In this document: one piece after another, positions 1-6,090 of the stretch
Position numbering within the stretch: position 1 is the first letter of the stretch
Layout: each line of letters opens with the position of its first letter
The notes under the pieces: model-generated
The model's database searches: none
The model's input: only the letters and a program-made list of their open reading frames with translations
Told to the model about the DNA's origin: nothing
Assembly (NCBI GenBank): GCA_021203425.1
Contig: JAJQBF010000098.1
Span: forward strand, 1 to 7,655
Reading direction: 5' to 3'
DNA: 7,655 bases
Source of the DNA: Clostridiales bacterium
Lineage (GTDB): Bacteria; Bacillota; Clostridia; Lachnospirales; CAG-274
Program-made: the position numbers and the translations under genes

Positions 1-108
1 ATATATAGTAGAAAAACAAAAAGCAAAATCCTTTTTTCGTTACATAAAGCGAAATAATTTTCGATTTTATTTGCGTTTGTTCTGTCTCAAATTTAAATTT
101 CTGCCGAT

Positions 109-146
109 GAAAAAGGGTTTCCGGCGAAAAAAGCCGAAAACCCTTT
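109..146 (-). terminator. Intrinsic terminator after the aquaporin gene
   Basis: Read on the minus strand, positions 146-133 and 125-112 form a 14-bp stem with one G-U pair around a 7-base U-rich loop, followed by a run of five T at 114-110. It starts 35 bases past the aquaporin stop codon, the expected place for a factor-independent terminator. The stem also folds on the plus strand, with one mismatch and no T run after it, so it serves the minus strand. Confidence 0.85.
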
Positions 147-180
147 ATTAATATATCACAATATTAAGACCCGAAAATAT

Positions 181-852
181 TTATTCTTTTTCAAGGTATG
201 TATAAACTACGTCCGCCAAAGCGCCCCCTATAAGAGGTGCAACAATGAATATCCAAACCTGTGAAAGAGCCTCTCCTCCTGCGAAAATCGCCGGCATAAG
301 ACTTCTTGCCGGGTTTACGGAGGTTCCCGTTAAGGCTATGCCCAGAATATGTACGAGAGCAAGAGTTAAACCTATAACAATACCCGAAACGGCAGTGTTT
401 TCGGTTTTGCTTGTAACTCCGATAATGGCAATAACAAACACAAAGGTAAGAATAACCTCGGCTAAAAATGCGCCGCCGACAGAGCCGTTTGCCCAGCCTG
501 CCTGAATCTGGTTTGCGCCGAAACCGCAGTCAAAACCGAATAAAATACCCAAAACAACACAGCCTATTGCTGCGCCGATACACTGTGACACAACATAGCC
601 CACAAAGTCTTTAACGCTTAACTGCTTACGAATGAGCATGGCAATTGAAACCGCCGGATTAATGTGACAGCCCGAAATATTGCCTATGCTGTAAGCCATA
701 GCCACAATAACAAGACCGAACGCAAGCGCCGTCAGAATGTAGCCGCAGCCGGCTTTGCTTGAACACCCTACGGCAACAGCGGTTCCGCAGCCGAAAGCCA
801 CCAAAACAAATGTACCGATACATTCGGCAATGTACTTTTTAATACTTTCCAT
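181..852 (-). CDS. aqpZ: Aquaporin (AqpZ-like water channel, MIP family)
   Basis: This is a complete 223-residue membrane channel of the major intrinsic protein family. Both pore-lining boxes are present: N65-P66-A67 within HINPAVS, and N180-P181-A182 followed by R183 within SVNPARS. By alignment from memory with E. coli AqpZ, the selectivity filter residues are F45, H168, T177 and R183. That is the narrow water-specific combination, not the glycerol facilitator type, so passive water movement across the plasma membrane is the likely role. Six hydrophobic segments fit the fold and the length is normal. The ATG at 852 is preceded by a strong AAGGAGG about 8 bases upstream. The gene has its own promoter and terminator and so is probably monocistronic. 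Water selectivity is inferred; family assignment is secure. Confidence 0.95.
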   Translation of the reverse strand: MESIKKYIAECIGTFVLVAFGCGTAVAVGCSSKAGCGYILTALAFGLVIVAMAYSIGNISGCHINPAVSIAMLIRKQLSVKDFVGYVVSQCIGAAIGCVVLGILFGFDCGFGANQIQAGWANGSVGGAFLAEVILTFVFVIAIIGVTSKTENTAVSGIVIGLTLALVHILGIALTGTSVNPARSLMPAIFAGGEALSQVWIFIVAPLIGGALADVVYTYLEKE

Positions 853-898
853 AGAACAGACCTCCTTAAAAGAAAAAATTATAAATTTACATAATTAA

Positions 899-927
899 AG
901 TATAAACTCAATTTTTTCAAAAGTCAA
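899..927 (-). promoter_or_regulatory. Sigma-A promoter for the aquaporin gene
   Basis: On the minus strand a TTGACT -35 box (927-922) and a TATACT -10 box (904-899) are separated by exactly 17 bases. The start codon is about 45 bases further on, leaving a short leader that contains the AAGGAGG ribosome binding site. The match to the vegetative consensus is five of six bases in each box. Confidence 0.8.
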
Positions 928-1013
928 TGGAAATATTGTAAAATTTGCACATATGCCGCAAAAAGTTCTTGTCATTTTTAGTGAACATTGATAAACAGTC
1001 AAAAATAATCCGA

Positions 1014-1485
1014 TTATGCCGCCGATTTCGTAACATCAACCCACTTAACGGGCTTTGAATATTTTTCAAGCTCGGGAATTGTCATCTCCACAGCCGAATT
1101 CGAACTTCCGCAGGCAGGGAAAACCGTTTCGAATCTCTTAAGGGATTCATCAAGGTAAACCTCAACCCCTTCCTTTAAGGCAAAGGGGCAGACTCCCCCT
1201 GCCATATGCCCCGTAAGCCTCTCCGTATCTTCGAATTTAAGCATCTTTGCCTTTGCCGAAAATTCCTTCTTATATTTGGAATTGTCGATTTTAACATCTC
1301 TCGCCGCAGCAATTACAATAACTCTTTCGCCTATTATAAAGGAAAGAGTTTTTTGCAATTCTCTCTCCCTTGCAGCCCAAAGCCGCCGCCGCAAGTTCCA
1401 CTGTTGCGCTTGAAACATCAAATTCTCTTATTCTGTCTTCGATTCCCATTTCTTTGAAATATTTTCTCACTTTGTCTATGGACAT
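1014..1485 (-). pseudogene. YbaK/EbsC-type aminoacyl-tRNA deacylase, frameshifted
   Basis: Two overlapping frames together make one YbaK/EbsC-family protein, which hydrolyses mischarged aminoacyl-tRNA (typically Cys- or Ala-tRNAPro) in trans in the cytoplasm. The first frame starts at ATG 1485 and reads normally through DVSSATVELAA to GERIAK. At the six-base run 1349-1354 (T6 on plus, A6 on the coding strand) the frame is lost, giving an aberrant tail that stops near 1291. Dropping one A restores IAKTLSFIIGERV, then KIDNSKY, GGVCPF and PACGSSNSA, ending at the TAA at 1014. The repaired protein would be 156 residues, normal for the family. The broken codon is K45, which I equate with the catalytic lysine of the family. 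The start overlaps the upstream TPR stop as TAATG, with AAGGAGG at 1500-1494, so translation was coupled. Sequencing error in the homopolymer is a real alternative. Confidence 0.85.
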
Positions 1486-2327
1486 TATATTTTCCTCCTT
1501 AAAGCCGTAAGCCTGTTTTTGATTTCCTCTTCCGTAACCGTATTAAGAGCCGAAATATTGCATTTAAGCGCCCTTTCATAATATTCTTCCGCCTCTTTTA
1601 TATTGCCTTCGTCTTCGCTTATTCTTCCCATAAAATAAAGACTGTCTACGATATCTTTAAAGGAAATCGCTTTTTCGAAATATTCTTTTGCCTTTTGAAC
1701 CTCTCCCTTTTTGTAATATATCTGCCCTAAGTTATCCCACGCCGGAGAATGTTCATCATTGTCTTCTATTGCCTTGTTTGTGTAAAGCTCAGCTTTTTCA
1801 AGGTCGTCTTTTAAATAGTAGAGATAGCCCAGTGTTGTGTAGGCATCTGTACTTATGTAAGAAAATTTCTTCATAAGCCCTTCCAAAAGGGAAATTGCCT
1901 TGTCGATATCTCCCATAATCCAATAACAACTGCTTTTTGAAACAGTTATGTACTTTTCCATAAGGACATTAAAATTGTATTTTTCAGCCCTTTCGAAATA
2001 TTTTAAAGCTTCTTCTCCCTTTCCGTCCTGAAGAAGTTTAAGAGCATGAAGATAAAGGGCTTTAACGTGGTGAGTGCCGCTGTTTACTGCTTTTTCGAAA
2101 TATCCGTAGGCCTTTGTGAAGTGCTTTATTGTATACCAGTAATTACCGATAACCCCCTGTGTGTAGCTCCTGAAAATAAGAGCATTTATCAAAAGATATA
2201 TAATAAATGCAGGGATAAGGGTCCATTCCGGTTTATTCATTATAAATACAAGCACAATCCAGCTGAGCATTAAAAACCCAAGAGTGAAAAATTTCCAATA
2301 TCTGGGCCAGTTTATTCTTTTGTTCAT
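1485..2327 (-). CDS. Membrane-anchored TPR repeat protein
   Basis: This 280-residue protein opens with a short basic stretch and two hydrophobic segments (about residues 12-30 and 35-53), then a soluble helical region filled with tetratricopeptide repeats. Recognisable repeat units lie around 70-84, 88-117, 131-153, 161-188, 195-222 and 228-257, with typical patterns such as KAYGYFEKA, WDNLGQIYYKKGEVQKAKEYFEKA and EAEEYYERAL. TPR arrays bind other proteins, so it is probably a scaffold held at the membrane, but no partner or pathway can be named. The ATG at 2327 has an AGGAG about 7 bases upstream and a good promoter at 2362-2390. The stop codon overlaps the start of the deacylase gene by one base, making the two an operon. 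Function beyond the fold is unknown. Confidence 0.9.
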   Translation of the reverse strand: MNKRINWPRYWKFFTLGFLMLSWIVLVFIMNKPEWTLIPAFIIYLLINALIFRSYTQGVIGNYWYTIKHFTKAYGYFEKAVNSGTHHVKALYLHALKLLQDGKGEEALKYFERAEKYNFNVLMEKYITVSKSSCYWIMGDIDKAISLLEGLMKKFSYISTDAYTTLGYLYYLKDDLEKAELYTNKAIEDNDEHSPAWDNLGQIYYKKGEVQKAKEYFEKAISFKDIVDSLYFMGRISEDEGNIKEAEEYYERALKCNISALNTVTEEEIKNRLTALRRKI

Positions 2328-2361
2328 ATTGCATCTCCTATCTCAAATATCATCTTTTTCA

Positions 2362-2390
2362 ATTTTAACACTTATTTTGTAATGAATCAA
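2362..2390 (-). promoter_or_regulatory. Sigma-A promoter for the TPR-deacylase operon
   Basis: On the minus strand a TTGATT -35 box (2390-2385) and a TAAAAT -10 box (2367-2362) are separated by 17 bases. They lie 35 bases upstream of the TPR start codon. No equally good promoter is seen on the opposite strand for the ATPase remnant that begins at about 2412-2442. Confidence 0.75.
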
Positions 2391-2441
2391 GCCCTTCTTT
2401 GAATATAGATAGAAAAGAAAACGGGGAGCGGCTTATTATAT

Positions 2442-2642
2442 ATGGAAAGGATTTTAAAAGCTTTTTTAAGACAGTTTGAGGATTTTACGGTTATTATCCT
2501 TATAATACGCGCCCTTTTAAGCGGAGGGGCACAGGCTCTGAGGGGCGGCGGCGGTTTCGGCGACTGCCTTATAATACTTGCCATACTGATTATTAATGCC
2601 GTTTTCGGGTCATATCAGGAGCTGAAGGCGGAAAAATCATAG
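2442..2642 (+). pseudogene. P-type calcium ATPase remnant, N-terminal part (TM1-TM2)
   Basis: The 66 codons match the first two membrane helices of P2-type cation ATPases. FLRQFEDFTVIILIIRALLSG corresponds to the usual FLEQFKDF...AALIS region, and IILAILIINAVFGSYQELKAEK to the end of TM2, where family members read NAxxGxxQExxAEKA. The roughly 40 residues normally ahead of TM1 are missing. Weak in-frame similarity (KKTGSGLLY) continues upstream of the ATG to about 2412, where a TAG at 2406 ends it. The frame closes at TAG 2640-2642, directly after AEK, where the actuator domain should begin. The frame one base back continues as GKIIGDVQTDRPTPMQKRL, the end of the actuator domain and entry to TM3. 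GGGGAG at 2423-2428 could bind ribosomes. This is a fragment, not a complete gene. Confidence 0.75.
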
Positions 2643-2671
2643 GAGATGTTCAGACAGACCGCCCTACCCCA

Positions 2672-3784
2672 ATGCAGAAAAGACTGTCCGAGACAGGACG
2701 GATATTGTGTGTTTTAGCGGCAGTTTGCTGCACCGCTGTGTTTTTTGGGGGAATTTTAAGGGGCAACTCCCCCGGAGATATGCTCTTGCTTTCACTTTGT
2801 CTCAGGGCGGCGGTTATTCCCGAAAGTCTGCCGGCTATAGTTACAATAATGCTTTCGTCGGGAATCTGCCTCCTTTCGAAAAAGGGAGTTATTGTAAGGC
2901 GGCTTGTCTGCGCCGAAAGTTTGGGACAGATTAAAGCGGTTTTTCTGAACCCGAATAAAATAGGAGACAAAGAGAAAGCAGAGCTTGAAAGCGCCGGAAT
3001 AGAGGCGGCTGACAAAAACGACAAAGAAACCTTCTATAAAATATGGTGTCAGGGAAAGACTTTCTGCTTCGTGGGGGAAGAAGACACAGACAAAAGATAT
3101 ATGACGGCGGCGGATATAGGCTGTTGTTTCGACACAAACCCCGAACTTTACGGTATTTCCCACATGGTTTTTAAAAATCTTGATTCTCTGCCGGAGGCTG
3201 TAAAAGTCGGACAGGTGATTTATGACAATCTTAAAAAATCTCTTCATTTTCTTTTATCCTGTAATTTGGGGGAGCTGTTGTGTATATTTATATCCGTTAT
3301 CGCCGGACTTGAGATGCCGCTGTCGGCGGTTCAGCTGCTTATGGTAAACCTGATTACGGATTGTCTGCCGGCTATAGCTATGGCGGCGGAACCCCCTGAG
3401 GAAAATATTATGAAAAGACCCCCTATAGAAGAGGAAAAGCTTTTTACAGCCGAATTTATAACAAAAATTACTTTCGAAGGGATTATTATAGGGGCTGTTT
3501 CTCTTTGCGCCTTTCTTTTCGGCAAAACGGTTTCGGGACTGACAACAGGCCGAACAATGGCTTTCGCCGTTTTATGTATATCACAGCTTTTCCACAGCTT
3601 TAATATGAGAGAAAAAGGTCTTTTTAAAAACAAATTTTTAAACCTTTCCTTTATAATAGGAACGCTTATGGTTATACTTGCCTCCGAGCTGCCCTTCGGA
3701 GCGGAAATATTCGGTCTTTCACATCTGGGCTTACAGCTGTGGTTTGATGTGTTCCTTCTTTCCTTTTTTCCCTTTATAATATAA
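2672..3784 (+). pseudogene. P-type calcium ATPase remnant, catalytic core lost, TM3-TM10 kept
   Basis: An open 370-codon frame aligns with the membrane half of SERCA-like calcium ATPases. TM3-TM4 holds PESLP (residues 50-54, usually PEGLP). ESLGQ (82-86) should lead into the invariant phosphorylation motif DKTGT, but FLNPNKIG stands there with no aspartate. About 70 residues replace the usual 300-residue P and N domains, and the hinge motif TGDGVND is VGEEDTD (134-140). From TAADIG (145-150) and VIYDNLKK (182-189) onward the match is good. By comparison with SERCA the ion-site residues E51, N198, E201, N226, T229 and D230 are all kept. No ribosome binding site precedes ATG 2672; homology begins earlier, at about 2630. 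After the TAA, the shifted frame 3784-3807 reads MFKAVEK-stop, like a family C-terminus, which suggests another frameshift. It cannot be an active pump; whether it is expressed is unknown. Confidence 0.8.
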
Positions 3785-3821
3785 TGTTTAAGGCTGTCGA
3801 AAAGTAAAAGTATTTATGTAT

Positions 3822-3854
3822 GTGTCTCTTTTACTCATCTGACGCTGCCGAAGA
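3822..3854. other. Sequence resembling the Nextera transposase adapter
   Basis: These 33 bases agree at 29 positions with the reverse complement of the Illumina Nextera read-1 adapter as I remember it, including a 16-base exact run at 3836-3851 (CATCTGACGCTGCCGA). The mismatches are at 3822, 3831, 3835 and 3852. The stretch lies between the ATPase remnant and the ilv promoter. It may be library contamination or a chance or derived sequence; no biological role is claimed. Confidence 0.5.
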
Positions 3855-3879
3855 TCTAATTTTTGACACTAAAAAACTG

Positions 3880-3909
3880 TTGACAAGTGAGGGGGGGATT
3901 TGATAGAAT
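3880..3909 (+). promoter_or_regulatory. Sigma-A promoter of the ilv operon
   Basis: A perfect TTGACA -35 box (3880-3885) and a TAGAAT -10 box (3904-3909) are separated by 18 bases. The spacer contains seven consecutive G (3891-3897), which is unusual in this AT-rich DNA. Transcription would start near 3916, about 20 bases before stem I of the T-box leader. Confidence 0.8.
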
Positions 3910-3936
3910 AATAGGCATAAACAAAATTGTTAAAAT

Positions 3937-4241
3937 AAAGTGCGATGATTGAGAAAAGAACTTTACTTGTTTGCTTTTCAGAGAGCCGTTGGTAAACCCT
4001 TGGGGTTGTGGTGTGAAACGGCAGGCGGCTTGTTTTGTTTATCCCTTATAAGCATCTTTTCCGAAAGGGCGGATACGCTGCTTACAGATAACAGTTTACC
4101 GGCTTAGTAAGAAAAGGCGGTTATCCCGTTATAGGAGAAGGTTTGATTGAACCTCGTGAGGTTTCCCCCGTAAGGCGGGAAATAAATTAGGGTGGTACCA
4201 CGAATTGCCTCGTCCCTATCTTTTGATAGCGGCGAGTTTTT
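3937..4241 (+). promoter_or_regulatory. T-box riboswitch leader, probable isoleucine (AUC) specifier
   Basis: The leader carries the hallmark T-box sequence AGGGTGGTACCACG (4189-4202), whose UGGU bulge pairs with the 3' end of uncharged tRNA. Stem I closes through AAAGUGC (3937-3943) with GCAUCUUU (4052-4059), one U bulged, next to the GAUGA kink-turn strand. Its upper part contains AGAGAG and the pairing GCCGUU/AACGGC (3985-3990 with 4017-4022). A short helix UGAG/CUUA (3949-3952 with 4045-4048) places the specifier loop just above it, where AUC (4041-4043) is the best codon candidate. That means isoleucine, in keeping with the ilv genes downstream. A stem III-like hairpin lies at 4162-4182. 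The leader chooses between an antiterminator (AGGG 4189-4192 with CCCU 4214-4217) and the terminator at 4209-4241. The T-box call is secure; the specifier is inferred by hand folding. Confidence 0.93.
4209..4241 (+). terminator. T-box regulated transcription terminator
   Basis: Positions 4209-4220 pair with 4225-4236 in a 12-bp stem with one C-C mismatch around a TTTT loop, followed by TTTTT at 4237-4241. The 5' arm includes CGTCCCT, which the antiterminator also needs, so the two structures exclude each other. Uncharged tRNA should favour read-through into ilvN. Confidence 0.88.
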
Positions 4242-4309
4242 AATATTGTTAAAAAATAGTTTTCTTTACAGATAATATATACATTAATATAAAGGAGAGG
4301 AATAAGGAA

Positions 4310-4825
4310 ATGAAAAAACACGTTCTTTCAATTCTTGTTGACAACAACGCCGGTGTTTTGAGCAGAGTAACAGGGCTTTTTTCCAGAAGAGGCTATAATA
4401 TAGATTCTCTCAGCGTAGGCGAAACCGAAAGCCCCGAAATATCCCGAATTACCATTGCTGTAATATGCAATGAAGATTCTATTGAACAGATTATAAAACA
4501 GGTTGAAAAGCTCATTGAGGTAAGACGGGTTGTGGATATGACAAAAAGACAGGCCGTTTTCAGAGAGCTTGCTCTTATAAAGGCAAACTGTACAGCCACA
4601 AACAGAGGGGAAATCATATCAATAGTAGATATATACAGAGCAAATATAATCGATGTGGCTACTGAGTCAATGACTATTGAAATAACGGGCAACCAGAATA
4701 AAATCGAAAGCTTTATTATGCTTATGAACCCTTACGGGGTAAAAGAAATTGTCAGAACAGGGCTTACCGCTCTTTGCCGCGGCAACAACCCTATTAAAAA
4801 TTATATAAAGCAGGAGTTAGAATAA
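4310..4825 (+). CDS. ilvN: Acetolactate synthase regulatory (small) subunit
   Basis: This complete 171-residue protein is the regulatory subunit of acetolactate (acetohydroxyacid) synthase, which makes 2-acetolactate or 2-aceto-2-hydroxybutyrate in valine, leucine and isoleucine synthesis. Residues 4-76 form an ACT domain with the family pattern AGVLSRVTGLFSRRGYNIDSL; residues 80-160 form the C-terminal domain. N12, G15 and N30 match the valine-contact residues N11, G14 and N29 of E. coli IlvH, so valine feedback is plausible. The ATG at 4310 follows AAAGGAGAGG with 9 bases between. It is the first gene after the T-box terminator and lies 39 bases ahead of ilvC. The catalytic large subunit (ilvB) is not next to it and must be encoded elsewhere if the enzyme works. 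Small-subunit genes of this type are labelled ilvN or ilvH interchangeably. Confidence 0.95.
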   Translation: MKKHVLSILVDNNAGVLSRVTGLFSRRGYNIDSLSVGETESPEISRITIAVICNEDSIEQIIKQVEKLIEVRRVVDMTKRQAVFRELALIKANCTATNRGEIISIVDIYRANIIDVATESMTIEITGNQNKIESFIMLMNPYGVKEIVRTGLTALCRGNNPIKNYIKQELE

Positions 4826-4864
4826 ATTATAACACTGCACCTAATTCTAAGGAGGAATTAAAAA

Positions 4865-5881
4865 ATGACAAAATTATTTCATCAGGAAGACTGTAATTTA
4901 GATCTTCTCAAGGGAAAGACAATCGCAGTTATAGGCTATGGCAGCCAGGGTCACGCTCACGCTTTAAACGCTAAAGAGAGCGGCTGTGACGTTATCATCG
5001 GCTTATATGAAGGCAGCAAGTCATGGAAAAAGGCTGAGGCTCAGGGCTTTAAGGTTTACACATCTGCCGAGGCAGCAAAGAAAGCCGACATCATTATGAT
5101 TCTTATTAATGACGAATTACAGGCTAAGCTTTATAAAGAAAGCATCGAACCCAACCTTGAACCCGGCAATATGCTTATGTTCGCTCATGGTTTCAACATT
5201 CACTTCGGTCAGATTGTACCTCCCAATGACGTTGACGTTACTATGATCGCTCCCAAGGCTCCCGGTCACACAGTAAGAAGCGAATATCAGGCAGGCAAGG
5301 GTACTCCCTGTCTTGTAGCTGTTGAACAGGACGCTACAGGAAACGCTCTTGATTTAGCTTTAGCTTACGGTCTTGCAATCGGCGGAGCAAGAGCAGGTAT
5401 TCTTGAAACAACTTTCAGAACAGAAACAGAAACAGACCTTTTCGGTGAACAGGCTGTTCTCTGTGGCGGTGTTTGTGCTCTTATGCAGGCAGGTTTCGAA
5501 GCTCTTGTTGAGGCAGGCTACGATCCCAGAAACGCTTACTTCGAATGTGTTCACGAAATGAAACTTATTGTAGACCTTATCTACCAGAGCGGTTTCGCAG
5601 GAATGAGATATTCTATCTCCAACACAGCTGAATACGGCGACTATATTACAGGTCCTAAGATTGTTACAGAAGAAACAAAGAAGACAATGAAGAAAATCCT
5701 TAAGGACATTCAGGACGGCTCCTTTGCCAAGGAATTCCTTCTTGATATGTCATCAGCAGGCGGACAGGCTCACTTCAAGGCTATGAGAAAGTTAGCAGCT
5801 GAACATCCTTCGGAAACTGTAGGCGCTGAAATCAGAAAGCTTTACAGCTGGAACGGCGAAGACAAATTAATCAACAACTAA
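4865..5881 (+). CDS. ilvC: Ketol-acid reductoisomerase (class I)
   Basis: This complete 338-residue enzyme isomerises and reduces acetolactate or acetohydroxybutyrate to the dihydroxy acid in branched-chain amino acid synthesis. The N-terminal Rossmann domain has GYGSQGH at 24-30. Catalytic-site residues are visible: H108 in AHGFNIH, K131 in APKAPG, D191 and E195 in DLFGEQ, E227 and E231 in YFECVHE, and S252 in SISNTAEYG. The length is normal for class I. The cofactor-specificity loop reads GLYEGSKSW (46-54), with E49 where many NADPH enzymes have a basic or neutral residue, so NADH use is possible. AAGGAGG at 4849-4855 lies 9 bases before the ATG. The codon choice (many GCT, CTT, TTC and AAC) looks more biased than that of its neighbours, as expected of a highly expressed gene. 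Confidence 0.97.
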   Translation: MTKLFHQEDCNLDLLKGKTIAVIGYGSQGHAHALNAKESGCDVIIGLYEGSKSWKKAEAQGFKVYTSAEAAKKADIIMILINDELQAKLYKESIEPNLEPGNMLMFAHGFNIHFGQIVPPNDVDVTMIAPKAPGHTVRSEYQAGKGTPCLVAVEQDATGNALDLALAYGLAIGGARAGILETTFRTETETDLFGEQAVLCGGVCALMQAGFEALVEAGYDPRNAYFECVHEMKLIVDLIYQSGFAGMRYSISNTAEYGDYITGPKIVTEETKKTMKKILKDIQDGSFAKEFLLDMSSAGGQAHFKAMRKLAAEHPSETVGAEIRKLYSWNGEDKLINN

Positions 5882-5898
5882 TTCAAAAAATATAACGG

Positions 5899-5955
5899 CA
5901 AGGCTCCCCCTTTTAAGGGGAGCTGTCAGCCGAAAGCTGACTGAGAGGTTCTGAG
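5899..5955. repeat. Palindromic intergenic repeat element
   Basis: Two adjacent hairpins lie in the 209-base gap between ilvC and cimA. GCTCCCC (5903-5909) pairs with GGGGAGC (5917-5923), and GTCAGC (5925-5930) with GCTGAC (5936-5941) around CGAAA, followed by TGAGAGG. I recall this arrangement of a GGGGAGCTGTCAGC core followed by CTGACTGAGAGG as a common dispersed intergenic repeat in Clostridia genomes. There is no T run after either hairpin, so it is not a normal terminator, although it could slow read-through or shield the 3' end of ilvC mRNA. The rest of the gap, to 6075, shows no gene and no convincing promoter. Confidence 0.7.
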
Positions 5956-6090
5956 GCTTACATATCGGAATCTCATAACCGCTTATACTTTATGGAATGA
6001 TGCCCCGAATTTTTTATATTATTGAAGGTTGGAGGCATTACTCCACATAATATTGACACAACTATATTTATTTACGGAAGGAAGATTAAA

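Noticed and set aside
1..108. Search for a gene or structure at the left edge
   Set aside because: The stretch is AT-rich with no frame, promoter or hairpin that I can support.
245..505. Plus-strand open frame opposite the aquaporin
   Set aside because: It lies antisense within a clearly conserved gene, with no ribosome binding site or family similarity.
962..990. Weak hairpin ending in T5 on the minus strand after the deacylase gene
   Set aside because: Only four base pairs (GTTC/GAAC) enclose a long loop, too weak to call a terminator.
1346..1354. A-AAA-AAC on the minus strand looks like a -1 slippery heptamer in the deacylase gene
   Set aside because: A -1 shift there leads to a quick stop; the frame needed is +1, so this heptamer cannot restore the protein.
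2792..3247. Minus-strand 151-codon frame opposite the ATPase remnant
   Set aside because: Its codons are the shadow of the recognisable ATPase frame, and its sequence resembles no family and lacks a start signal.
6053..6081. TTGACA as a possible separate cimA promoter
   Set aside because: No acceptable -10 box is found 16-18 bases downstream; the purine-rich ribosome binding site falls there instead.
6022..6090. Longer cimA start at TTG 6022
   Set aside because: It has no ribosome binding site at a normal distance and the added residues do not match the family, whereas GTG 6091 follows GGAAGGAAG and starts directly at the conserved N-terminus.
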